From assembly GCA_029262775.1 (NCBI GenBank), contig JAJCYR010000031.1, forward strand, positions 1-63,762: a stretch of DNA of 63,762 nt, read 5' to 3'. Every line of letters begins with the position of its first letter. The stretch's first letter is position 1. This document shows, piece by piece, positions 25,354-33,705 of this stretch. The position numbers and the translations under genes are program-made. This DNA is from Bacteroidota bacterium. GTDB taxonomy: Bacteria > Bacteroidota > Rhodothermia > Rhodothermales > UBA10348. The notes under the pieces are model-generated. The model was given only the letters and a program-made list of their open reading frames with translations. It had not been told where the DNA came from and searched no databases.

Positions 25354-28029
25354 ATGTCCAAGGAAATTATTGTCAACCATGGCAAACAGACCCGGCTCGC
25401 CATTCTGGAGAATGGCGAGCTCGTGGAGCTGTTTATTGAGAATCCAGAACACGAACGCACGATTGGAAACATCTTTCTGGGTCGCGTGCGTCGCATCATG
25501 CCCAGCATCCAGGCCGCTTTCGTGGATATCGGGCAGAAGCAGGATGCATTCCTGCACTTCTCGGATCTGATCGAAAATGTAACGGACTGGCTGCAGTTCG
25601 TTCAGGCAGACAAACCTGTAATTGGCCAAATCAAGGCCAATTATGTCACGCGGCCGACCCGCAAAATGCGTCGCCGGCCCAGAGGGCAGGAAGAAGGAGC
25701 CCGCGGATCGGGTGAGCCCCACCGACATGTGGCCGGGCGTGACAAGGCGGATCGCCGGAAGTCTGCCCAGAAACGTCAGCATGCACGCAGTCAGGGTGGA
25801 AGCGGATCGTCACGGTCACGGGACCAGGACGATGACGGTCCGGGCGATCCGACAACATTCCTGAAAAGGGACCAGCCCGTTCTGGTGAAAATCAGCAAGG
25901 AACCCATTGCCAACAAGGGAAGCCGGGTAACCACGGACATCTCTCTGGCCGGTCGGTTTTTGGTACTGGTTCCAATGGCGAATTACGTGGCTGTTTCCAA
26001 GAAAATCCAGTCGTTCAAGGAACGGCGCCGGCTGCGCGCGTTGGCCAACAGTTTGTTGCCTGAAGGGTTTGGAGTCATTGTTCGCACGGTCGCGTCTGGC
26101 AAAAATGCAAAGTCGCTCGACACAGATCTCAATCTGCTGCTGGACAAGTGGCGCAAGATTGAGGAGAAGCTGGCCAAGAGTCCCAATCCGCCGGTCGAGC
26201 TTCACGAAGACGTAAACATGACGTCGTCGATCATGCGGGACCTTTTCACCGATGACTACGACCGGATCCTGATTGATGATCATCGTACGTTCAAAAATGT
26301 GAAGGGGTACGTGCAGGCTATTGCTCCGCAGATGGCTGAAGCCGTGCAGGAGTATGAAGGGCAAACACCAATTTTTGATTCAGTGGGCATATCTGCAACC
26401 GTCAATGAGGCGTTCGAGAGCCGTGTCAACATGCCCTCCGGCGGCTACCTGTTCATAGAGCAGACGGAAGCCATGCACGTGGTGGATGTGAACTCGGGGC
26501 GCGCCGGAAAGGGAATGTCCCAGGAGGACAGTTCGCTCAAGATCAACCTGGAGGCCGCCCGGGTCATTGCCAGGCAGGTGCGTCTGCGTGACCTTGGAGG
26601 TATCATCGTGATTGACTTCATTGATATGAGGCACGAGCGAAACCGCCGCAAGGTGTTTGACGAATTGCGCCGTGAGTTTCGCAAGGACCGTGCCGTCACA
26701 AAAGTGCTCCCAATGAGTGATTTTGGGCTTATGCAGATCACGCGGCAGCGTCTGCGTCCCAGTATCACCAAGACATTTTCGGCAGACGGCACGGACGCCG
26801 ATAGCGACGTCAGGGCCATTGAAACCACGCGTCAGGAACCTGGGGATCGTGGGCCGCGCCCCCGTCCTGAACTCAATATCACATTGAAGACGGTATCTTC
26901 CACATCTCCCGAAGCACTTCTGACGCAACTGGATACCTGGATTCAGAACTGGCTCGACGGCGGCATGAAAGGGGCACTGAAGCTCCGCGTTCATCCGTTC
27001 CTGGCGGCCTGGCTGAATAAACGCATTCCCAATCAGACGACACGGTGGTTCCTGCGTCACCTTGTACGGGTCAAAGTCGTTGCGGACGACGACATCAACC
27101 CATTGGCATTCCGCTTCATTGATCAGCGATCGAAAGAGGATCTGACGGACCGCTTCCTCTCTGCGCCGGTAAAAAAGAAAGAGACGAAGCGGGCACCGTC
27201 CCGTTCTTCCAAACGTCCGGAGGAGCGCGAGCAGACGGACCGGCCTGAGCAAAAGGATCGGAGTAGTCGCAGTGCTGACAATGGTCGCAGTGGCGGACGT
27301 TCCCGCAGTGAGGACAGCAGTCGCAGCGGCGGACGTTCCCGCAGTGAGGGCAGCAGCCGCAGTGGCGGACGTTCCCGCAGTGAGGACAGCAGTCGTAGTG
27401 GCGGACGTTCCCGTAGTGAGGACAGCAGTCGCAGCGGCGGACGTTCCCGCAGTGAGGACAGCAGTCGTAGCGGCGGACGTTCCCGCAGTGAGGACAGCAG
27501 CCGCAGTGGCGGACGTTCCCGCAGCGAGGGCAGGAGCCGCAGTGAGGACAGCACCCGAAGCGAGAATAGCGGCGGACGTTCCCGCAGCGAAGGCAGCAGC
27601 CGTAGTGAGGGCAGGAGTCGTAGTGAGGACAGCACCCGAAGCGAGAGTAGTGGCGGACGTTCCCGCAGCGAAGGCAGCAGCCGCAGCGAAGGCAGCGCCC
27701 GCAGTGAAGGCAGCGCCCGCAGTGAGGACAGTAGCCGCAGTGAGAACAGTAGCCGTAGTGAGGACAGCGCCCGAAGCAGTCGTAGTGGCGGACGATCGGA
27801 AGGCAGTGGTCGCTCAGATAGCAGCGGTCGTGGGGGAGAAAGGCGCAGTGCTGGTTCGCCTCCCGATTCAAAGCCCGTAACAGAAACGGAGTCCGCGCCT
27901 ACACAGCCAGCGACCCCTTCTGGCGAAAAATCCACCCGTTCATCGTCGTCCAGGCGCCGTGGACGTTCTGGAACGTCGCGCCGTGGAAGCAACCGCCGGC
28001 GTCCAGACAGTGATCAGCCCGGAGGTTGA
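25354..28029 (+). CDS. rng: Rne/Rng family ribonuclease with Ser/Arg-repeat tail
   Basis: An 891-residue endoribonuclease for rRNA processing and mRNA decay. The S1 domain starts at residue 35 (GNIFLGRVRRIMPSIQAAFVDIG) and is split by a basic insert at about residues 101-172. The catalytic metal-binding Asp residues are D378 in VVDVNSGR and D421 in IIVIDFIDM. After ITRQRLRPS (about residue 470) the family usually has a CPxC zinc-link; here the segment reads SADGTDADSD with no Cys. Residues 647-828 are Ser/Arg/Gly/Glu repeats, followed by a basic end (SSSRRRGRSGTSRRG). The core is complete. The tail is likely disordered and may bind RNA or partners, as the degradosome tail of RNase E does, but with unrelated sequence. 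Confidence 0.92.
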   Translation: MSKEIIVNHGKQTRLAILENGELVELFIENPEHERTIGNIFLGRVRRIMPSIQAAFVDIGQKQDAFLHFSDLIENVTDWLQFVQADKPVIGQIKANYVTRPTRKMRRRPRGQEEGARGSGEPHRHVAGRDKADRRKSAQKRQHARSQGGSGSSRSRDQDDDGPGDPTTFLKRDQPVLVKISKEPIANKGSRVTTDISLAGRFLVLVPMANYVAVSKKIQSFKERRRLRALANSLLPEGFGVIVRTVASGKNAKSLDTDLNLLLDKWRKIEEKLAKSPNPPVELHEDVNMTSSIMRDLFTDDYDRILIDDHRTFKNVKGYVQAIAPQMAEAVQEYEGQTPIFDSVGISATVNEAFESRVNMPSGGYLFIEQTEAMHVVDVNSGRAGKGMSQEDSSLKINLEAARVIARQVRLRDLGGIIVIDFIDMRHERNRRKVFDELRREFRKDRAVTKVLPMSDFGLMQITRQRLRPSITKTFSADGTDADSDVRAIETTRQEPGDRGPRPRPELNITLKTVSSTSPEALLTQLDTWIQNWLDGGMKGALKLRVHPFLAAWLNKRIPNQTTRWFLRHLVRVKVVADDDINPLAFRFIDQRSKEDLTDRFLSAPVKKKETKRAPSRSSKRPEEREQTDRPEQKDRSSRSADNGRSGGRSRSEDSSRSGGRSRSEGSSRSGGRSRSEDSSRSGGRSRSEDSSRSGGRSRSEDSSRSGGRSRSEDSSRSGGRSRSEGRSRSEDSTRSENSGGRSRSEGSSRSEGRSRSEDSTRSESSGGRSRSEGSSRSEGSARSEGSARSEDSSRSENSSRSEDSARSSRSGGRSEGSGRSDSSGRGGERRSAGSPPDSKPVTETESAPTQPATPSGEKSTRSSSSRRRGRSGTSRRGSNRRRPDSDQPGG
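27292..27840 (+). repeat. 36-bp tandem repeats encoding the RNase Ser/Arg tail
   Basis: The unit of 12 codons encodes GGRSRSEDSSRS. Seven units in exact 36-bp register begin at 27292, with only scattered synonymous or Asp/Gly changes. They are followed by two copies of a longer 81-bp unit (GRSRSEDSTRSE-S...) and then degenerate SSRSE/SARSE units. The array is all in frame, so slippage changes tail length without breaking the gene. Its Ser/Arg-rich coding opens long false frames on both strands. Confidence 0.9.
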
Positions 28030-28060
28030 AGCGTTTTGTAACACGTTCTGGAGAACATGA

Positions 28061-28798
28061 ATGACCCGTGTGCTTCTAATACTTCTATTGTGGGGACTGG
28101 CGACCGGACGGGATGTCCGCGCTCAGCTCAACTATGGCTCGGATCGTGCGATCAACCAGACGCTGGAAGCGACCATCTCGCTGATCGATTTCTCCTTCGA
28201 TGGGTCGGACGCTGGGGAACCTGTGTTCGATTTCAATGAGCCCGCCTACGGTCTTGCCTATGCCCGACCCGGCTTTCTGGCGCGCTTTGCGCGCGGGACA
28301 CAGGATGGCGGGGATGACACGCTCACCCTCACCGATTTCCTGATTACCGCGTCGGGCGCGTGGCGTCCGTGGTCCCGTTCCCGGGGCACGGGACTTCAGC
28401 CCACCATTCCCCTTGGTGTCCATTCCGGGTACCGCCGCGTCTCGCGTGACGAGGATCGGGGAACGTTCAATGCCTTTGAATTCACGACACTCGCCCTGGG
28501 GGCCGGACTCGGAGCGGAGGCGCAGGGCGCGCGGGCACAGTGGCGCGTCCGGGTGATTCCAATGATTGGCATCGCCCAGCGATCACTCGGCTCTGATACC
28601 GGCTCGTCGACCATGCTCGATGCCAATACGCGTCTTACTCTGGGCCCGCTGAACGATCGGTTCGGAATCAGTTTTGGCTATGGTTTCCGGTGGCAGGCCT
28701 GGGATGTGGACGCGTCTGATTTCAATGAGGCCGCCACCGACGACACGTTCGATTACACCGGCACAATGCATACCTTCCGGATCGGAATACTCTTCTGA
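28061..28798 (+). CDS. Probable outer-membrane beta-barrel protein
   Basis: A 245-residue exported protein with a signal peptide (VLLILLLWGLATGRDVRAQ). The rest alternates polar and hydrophobic residues, with strands such as LGVHSGYRRVSR, FEFTTLALGAGLGAEAQG, WRVRVIPMIGIAQRS and FGISFGYGFRWQAWDVD. It ends MHTFRIGILF, a C-terminal Phe usual for BAM-assembled barrels. The family is not recognised. It begins 31 nt after the RNase gene and 3 nt before the next small gene, so it may be part of a 28-30 kb operon. Confidence 0.7.
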   Translation: MTRVLLILLLWGLATGRDVRAQLNYGSDRAINQTLEATISLIDFSFDGSDAGEPVFDFNEPAYGLAYARPGFLARFARGTQDGGDDTLTLTDFLITASGAWRPWSRSRGTGLQPTIPLGVHSGYRRVSRDEDRGTFNAFEFTTLALGAGLGAEAQGARAQWRVRVIPMIGIAQRSLGSDTGSSTMLDANTRLTLGPLNDRFGISFGYGFRWQAWDVDASDFNEAATDDTFDYTGTMHTFRIGILF

Positions 28799-28801
28799 TG
28801 C

Positions 28802-29086
28802 ATGAAGACAACACAGATTGTAAAGGAACTGGAGAAGGCGGTGGAGCAGCTCGGGCTCCGCGTGCGGCGGGAAAACGGCAATTTTCGCGGCGGACCCTGT
28901 GTGCGTAACGATGAGGCCCTGCTTATGCTCAATCGTCGCCACCCGCCAGAAATTCACCTGGCCGTACTGGCCGATGCCCTGCAGGACTTGCCGGTCGATA
29001 CCATTTTTCTCCGTCCTGCCGTCCGCAGAGCCCTCGAAGACGCGTGGGCACGTCACGACGTGGTGGAAATCGAGACCGAAGAGTAG
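28802..29086 (+). CDS. Small conserved-type protein of unknown function
   Basis: A 94-residue acidic cytosolic protein. It has an N-terminal helix (TTQIVKELEKAVEQLGLRVRRE), a NFRGGPCVRNDEALLMLNRRHPPE segment that may form a beta hairpin, and a C-terminal helical part. The single Cys in GGPCVRN and the basic-acidic pattern do not point to a known domain. It is placed between a barrel protein (3 nt) and a metallo-hydrolase (6 nt), so it is certainly a translated gene of this operon. Confidence 0.7.
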   Translation: MKTTQIVKELEKAVEQLGLRVRRENGNFRGGPCVRNDEALLMLNRRHPPEIHLAVLADALQDLPVDTIFLRPAVRRALEDAWARHDVVEIETEE

Positions 29087-29092
29087 GCTCCG

Positions 29093-29908
29093 TTGCGTTT
29101 CCCTCATACGAGCGCAGTGCGCATTCAACTCCTTGGAACAGGGACGTCGACCGGTATCCCGGTCGTGGGCTGCAACTGTCCCACATGTACGTCAGGAAAT
29201 CCGTACGACCGCAGGCTCCGCTCCTCGTGCTTCGTTGAAGTGAATGGGGTGCATATTCTGATCGATGCGGGCCCCGATCTGCGTCAGCAGGCGCTGCTGT
29301 ACGGCATTCGGGATATCGATGCGGTCCTGGTCACGCATCACCATTTCGACCATGTGGTAGGGCTCGATGACCTGAGACCCTTTCTGTTCGCGAACCGCAC
29401 GCCCATACCATGCTATGCCATGGAAAATTCGGCCAACGTGCTCCGCAGTATGTTCGGATACATTTTTCGGGATGGGTCCTATCCGGGCGTGGCCCGGTTG
29501 ACCATGAACATTGTGGAAGGGCCTTTTGAGGTGCACTCGCGAACGAACAACACCCGTGTGCGCATTGTCCCCATTCCGGCCATGCATGGTTCGCTGCCCG
29601 TTCTTGGCTACCGGATTGGCGGGTTCGCTTACCTGACAGACGTAAGTGAGATTCCGTATGGTAGCCGTTCGCTGCTCGAGGACCTCGACGTGCTGGTACT
29701 CGATGCCCTGCGGCCCAACCCACACCCAATGCATTTCTCCATTGATCAGGCGGTCGAGGAGGCCCGCCTGATCGGAGCGCGTGAAACGCGGTTCATTCAC
29801 ATGGCGCACGGCGTGCGACACGACGAGGTGAATGCCATGCTGCCCGATGGCATGCAACTCGGTTATGACGGCATGAGGCTCGCCGTGCGGGGCTGGTCTT
29901 CCGAATAG
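29093..29908 (+). CDS. PhnP-like MBL-fold metallo-hydrolase
   Basis: A 271-residue metallo-beta-lactamase-fold hydrolase. The start LLGTGTSTGIPVVGCNCPTC carries the Cys-rich loop of PhnP-type phosphodiesterases. The metal site is THHHFDHVVGLDD (about residues 82-94), followed by IPAMHGSLPVLGYRIG, YLTDVSEIP (Asp) and the late FIHMAHGVRHDE. A cyclic phosphodiester substrate is likely by family. The TTG at 29093 is used; a GTG at 29117 (VRIQLLGTG) is equally plausible and would give 263 residues. Confidence 0.88.
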   Translation: MRFPHTSAVRIQLLGTGTSTGIPVVGCNCPTCTSGNPYDRRLRSSCFVEVNGVHILIDAGPDLRQQALLYGIRDIDAVLVTHHHFDHVVGLDDLRPFLFANRTPIPCYAMENSANVLRSMFGYIFRDGSYPGVARLTMNIVEGPFEVHSRTNNTRVRIVPIPAMHGSLPVLGYRIGGFAYLTDVSEIPYGSRSLLEDLDVLVLDALRPNPHPMHFSIDQAVEEARLIGARETRFIHMAHGVRHDEVNAMLPDGMQLGYDGMRLAVRGWSSE

Positions 29909-29933
29909 GGCCTGCCAACAGCCTTTCTATCTC

Positions 29934-32741
29934 TCAGCGCCGATCCCGTTGCCGCGCGGGCTCCAGGCCCAGCGTATGACCCTTCTGGACGGCTGGTATG
30001 CCATCGGCCAGCCACACCGGAGCGGGTGCATCCATCAGGTAGTGGTCAAAAAACTGCTGCATGCGGATGGAAAAGTCCCGTTTGTTGTGCAGGTTCTGCA
30101 GGCCGTGGGCCTCGCCGTTGTAGTTCAGCATCCAGGCGGGTTTGCCAAGGCGGCGTAGCGCCACGAAGTACTCAATGCCCTGATACCATGGCACGGCGCC
30201 GTCTGCGTCGTTATGCATCATGAGGAGCGGGGTTTCGACCTTGTCGGCGTAGAACAGGGGTGAATTCACGATATAGGTCTGCTGGGCATTCCAGAGTGTA
30301 CCGCCAATGCGGCTCTGCGTGTGCTCGTATTGGAACATGCGGCTCATGCCGCTCGCCCAGCGGATGCCCCCATACGCGCTCGTCATGTTCACAACCGGGG
30401 CGCCGGCTTCGGCCGCTGCAAACAGGTTGGTCCGCGTGACCATGTGCGCAATCTGGTATCCACCCCAGCTGTGTCCCTGGACACCAATCCGGTCCGCATC
30501 TACAAAATCCTCGGCAATGAGGTGTGTAACGCCGGGCATGACGGCGTTCATGGCACTCTCGCCCGGGTATCCGACCTTGTACGGAATGTCAGGGACGAAG
30601 AGCAGGTAGCCTCGGGAAACATAGAATGCGCGGTCAATGACGGAGCGCGAGGCCCGGGGAGCGAAATAGTTGAACAGTCCCTCGGAATTTTTCTCGTAGA
30701 AATAGACCATCATGGGGTATTTCTGATTGGGGTCAAATCCTTCGGGCGTGTACAGGATACCGTCGAGCCGCTGTCCATCGAGCGATGTCCACTGTACGAG
30801 CTGGCCGCTGCCCCACAGAAAGTCTGCCTGTTGCGGGTTCGTGTTGCTCACGAGGTGGGCATCTGCAAGACCCGGCCCGGAGAGGTTGATTTCAGGATAG
30901 TCCGAAAACGTTTCGCGTGAATACATGAGTACGTCCCCGTTCTCTTCAGCGCGCGCGAGTCTGCTGTAGCGCGCTTCGCCCGATACCAGCTTCTCAGGCT
31001 TCCGGCTTCCTCGGACGCGGTCGCGCCAGTAGCCGGTCTGTTTTGTCGCGTAGTCGAATGCCGACAGATAGAAGTCCGGCTCAATCCAGGGATTGTCCGG
31101 ATCCAGATCCACCACGCGGAAGCGCACGCCCAATTCCCGACCTGTGCCCTCGGTCAGCGAGCGGGGCTCGGCGGGTTGGCCGGGGTCGACGGCCCACACG
31201 TCATGCGGATCGTAGAGTACAAAGAGGCCGTCGTCCTCTGTCCAACCCGCCGAGCCCTCCGACGATGGCAGCATGGGCCAGTCGTGCAGCGGATCGGTGA
31301 CCGAATGCGGCAACGCGGCCGACACATTCACCGCCTGGCCCGACGCCGTTCCGTATGCAAACCAGGCCTCCTCCTCGCCGTCCCACCACGTGATCCAGGA
31401 GCCTCCCGGCGACAGGGAGGCATTGGATTGGCGCCCCTCCAGGACAGGCGTCCGCTCACCCGTTTCCACACGAACGGCCCACGCATCCATATAGCGGGGA
31501 GAGTCCCACGATATTTCCTGTCGGTAGGGCAAGTTGCTTTCGCCCAGTGCCCAGTCGCCGTCTCCTTTCATACTCACCGTGACATCGGGCATGTCTTCGG
31601 TTTCCAGTTGCCGGCTCGTGGATTCCTCCACGAAATGGACGGCATCGTAGGTGCGCTCCAATTCGCGTTTGCGCTGCATGAGTTGCATGGGCTGTAGCAG
31701 GGGATCGGTCCAGGACCACACGTCGAGCTCCACCGTTTCGGAATCGAGCTGGTCCGAGTGGTCCGGCTCGGGGGCCGGGACAGGTGCTGTCCCGAAGAAA
31801 AGCCGTGCGCCCGAGTCCGAAAAGCGGACCGTACCGTGCTCACTCACCCACCAGTCGTCCGGCAGGAACGCCGTATCGACTTCGCGTGCGTCCTGGCCGC
31901 GTGAGAGCAGATGCAGCCGCATTTCCGGCTGTTCGGCTGGCCAGGACTCCGCATTCGTAAGCCACGCGAGCTGCTCCCCATCACGCGAGATCGCGAACGA
32001 ACCAAACTGTCCGGGCCGCTGGTCAATGACCGACGGCTCGTCCGCTCCGATTGGCCATTCCTGAATTCCGTCGACTGCGCCGTCCTTCGACTGCCGGGTA
32101 TAGACCAGGCGGCGTCCATCTTCGGAAAACGCCCAGTCGGTCACGTGGTGTACCTCGTGCCGATTGCTGCCCGCCAGATCCATGATGACGAGCGTGGATC
32201 CTTCTTTCTTTTCCGGAATGTCGTCGGACAGCGTGGAATCGGCCGTAGTCGTGTCCTTGACGGCCTCTCCTGCAGCTACCGTCCAGGCCACGCGGCTGCC
32301 GGCGCGCTCCGGCACCTTGAAGTCGGCCAATGACCCCAAAACCGAGGTCCGCATGGTCGAAAGGTCAACGATCGCAAAAGAATCGGCCGGCATCTCCTCC
32401 TTCTTGCGCTCGTCCAGCTTGGCCTGCCGCGTGGAATCGAATGCCGCCCGCATCCGGAAAGCGAGGGCGTCCTGACTTCCCACGAACGCGGGATCATCCC
32501 CGAACGGGATGTCCAGCCGGCGGTCTCCATCCGTACTCTGGATGTGGAGCGTGGGGTCGCCCTCATCGGGCGCATCGACCCAGACCACCCAGTCGCCATC
32601 CCGTGACAGCATGCGATCGGTGATGTGCCGCCAGGCGTTTACGTCGTCATGATCCAGCGCGCGGCGCGACTGTGCGGTGGCCAGGGATGCCGTTACGAAC
32701 ATCGTCGCGGCAAGAAGAGAAAGAAATAAGCGGACGTTCAT
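29934..32741 (-). CDS. Secreted S9 family (prolyl oligopeptidase-like) peptidase
   Basis: A 935-residue exported serine peptidase with a signal peptide (LFLSLLAATMFVTASLATAQ), a beta-propeller-type region (about residues 30-640), and a C-terminal alpha/beta-hydrolase domain. The nucleophile is in GVQGHSWGGYQIAHM, the Asp in MMHNDADGAVPW and the His in YNGEAHGLQN, so the triad is complete. It probably digests peptides in the periplasm or outside the cell. It is transcribed leftward as the last of three genes (SDR, PqqB-like, peptidase). Confidence 0.93.
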   Translation of the reverse strand: MNVRLFLSLLAATMFVTASLATAQSRRALDHDDVNAWRHITDRMLSRDGDWVVWVDAPDEGDPTLHIQSTDGDRRLDIPFGDDPAFVGSQDALAFRMRAAFDSTRQAKLDERKKEEMPADSFAIVDLSTMRTSVLGSLADFKVPERAGSRVAWTVAAGEAVKDTTTADSTLSDDIPEKKEGSTLVIMDLAGSNRHEVHHVTDWAFSEDGRRLVYTRQSKDGAVDGIQEWPIGADEPSVIDQRPGQFGSFAISRDGEQLAWLTNAESWPAEQPEMRLHLLSRGQDAREVDTAFLPDDWWVSEHGTVRFSDSGARLFFGTAPVPAPEPDHSDQLDSETVELDVWSWTDPLLQPMQLMQRKRELERTYDAVHFVEESTSRQLETEDMPDVTVSMKGDGDWALGESNLPYRQEISWDSPRYMDAWAVRVETGERTPVLEGRQSNASLSPGGSWITWWDGEEEAWFAYGTASGQAVNVSAALPHSVTDPLHDWPMLPSSEGSAGWTEDDGLFVLYDPHDVWAVDPGQPAEPRSLTEGTGRELGVRFRVVDLDPDNPWIEPDFYLSAFDYATKQTGYWRDRVRGSRKPEKLVSGEARYSRLARAEENGDVLMYSRETFSDYPEINLSGPGLADAHLVSNTNPQQADFLWGSGQLVQWTSLDGQRLDGILYTPEGFDPNQKYPMMVYFYEKNSEGLFNYFAPRASRSVIDRAFYVSRGYLLFVPDIPYKVGYPGESAMNAVMPGVTHLIAEDFVDADRIGVQGHSWGGYQIAHMVTRTNLFAAAEAGAPVVNMTSAYGGIRWASGMSRMFQYEHTQSRIGGTLWNAQQTYIVNSPLFYADKVETPLLMMHNDADGAVPWYQGIEYFVALRRLGKPAWMLNYNGEAHGLQNLHNKRDFSIRMQQFFDHYLMDAPAPVWLADGIPAVQKGHTLGLEPARQRDRR

Positions 32742-32772
32742 CGGTGTGGTGGTTACGAATGGGAAACGATCA

Positions 32773-33705
32773 TCATAGCGTCACGATTTCACCCCGCTCC
32801 GCGACGCCAAACCCCGCCTCTTCAATGGCACGCCGCTCGGGGCTGCCTACTACGAGCGCGGGATTTGTGTGATTGAGGTGAATGAAACGAATTTTTGCCC
32901 TGGTAGCGGCACTGGCATCCGCCAGGCGTGCCATGGTATGGGTAATGAACGGATGCGGAAATCCACTCATGTCCCGCCCAGGAATTTCGCCGTCAGCGAA
33001 AAATGTGGCGTCGACGAAGGCCACATCGACCCCTGCCAGTACGTCCTCGAGGCGCGTGCCCGCTGCATCCCAGTCTGCCCACGAGTCAATATCGGGCAGG
33101 AACAGTACACTGCGCGTGGGGCCCTCAATACGGTAGGCCACTACTTCTGAAAATTCCTGTCGATGCGGCACACGGAGAGGGGTCACCCGGATGCGCCCCC
33201 CGAGTGCTATGGCGGAGTCCGCAGCGAGCGGCTTGAGGGTGATGTTGCCGAGGTCGACGAGCTGGTTCCATGGCCCGTTCGCGCGCAGAAAAGCGGCCAT
33301 CAGGCTCATGGCATAGACTGGAACGCCCTGTGCACCAACGGATTCATGGCCCAGGAACAGGAGCCCGGTGTAGTGCCCCATGTGGGCGTGGGTGAGGAAT
33401 ATGCCGTCTGGCATGTCCCTGTCGCGCAGCCCGGCTGCCGTGTCGAGGGCATGCCACTGCGGGCGGAAATCCGGCGTGGCCTCGAACATCCAGCGGGCAC
33501 CCGTTTCGGGGTCGACAAGGCCCAGGCTCGTGGCCAGATGCCGGCGATCGGGACGATTCCATCCCGGGTGCGTGTGGGAGCCAGCCTGTGGTACGCCGCC
33601 GTCCTGCGCCGTACCGAGCACCATGAGCCAGGGGGCATCGACCGGCACGTCGGATCCAGCCAAAAAGAAGCACGCCAGAATGAAAAAAGCGGCCGCGACG
33701 CGCAT
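32773..33705 (-). CDS. PqqB-like secreted MBL-fold hydrolase
   Basis: A 310-residue exported protein (signal AAFFILACFFLAGS) resembling the PqqB branch of metallo-beta-lactamase-fold enzymes: VLGTAQDGGVPQAG at the start, then FLTHAHMGHYTGLLFLG, RSVLFLPDIDSWADWD, VAFVDATFF and IRFIHLNHTNPAL. The first metal motif reads HAHMGH, with Gly where the canonical motif has Asp, as seen in several PqqB-like proteins. There is no PQQ biosynthesis gene nearby, so a PQQ role is not implied. Its ATG overlaps the SDR stop. Confidence 0.82.
   Translation of the reverse strand: MRVAAAFFILACFFLAGSDVPVDAPWLMVLGTAQDGGVPQAGSHTHPGWNRPDRRHLATSLGLVDPETGARWMFEATPDFRPQWHALDTAAGLRDRDMPDGIFLTHAHMGHYTGLLFLGHESVGAQGVPVYAMSLMAAFLRANGPWNQLVDLGNITLKPLAADSAIALGGRIRVTPLRVPHRQEFSEVVAYRIEGPTRSVLFLPDIDSWADWDAAGTRLEDVLAGVDVAFVDATFFADGEIPGRDMSGFPHPFITHTMARLADASAATRAKIRFIHLNHTNPALVVGSPERRAIEEAGFGVAERGEIVTL

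Noticed and set aside
27272..27880. Plus-strand Val/Ala/Asp/Pro repeat frame in the RNase tail
   Set aside because: It is the second frame of the 36-bp repeat and lies fully within the RNase gene.
27123..27992. Long minus-strand open frames rich in Leu/Arg/Pro (and a Cys/His/Gly-rich one at 27116-27871) opposite the RNase tail
   Set aside because: They are products of the Ser/Arg codon repeats read backwards; no start signals, no family features, and the sense gene is certain.
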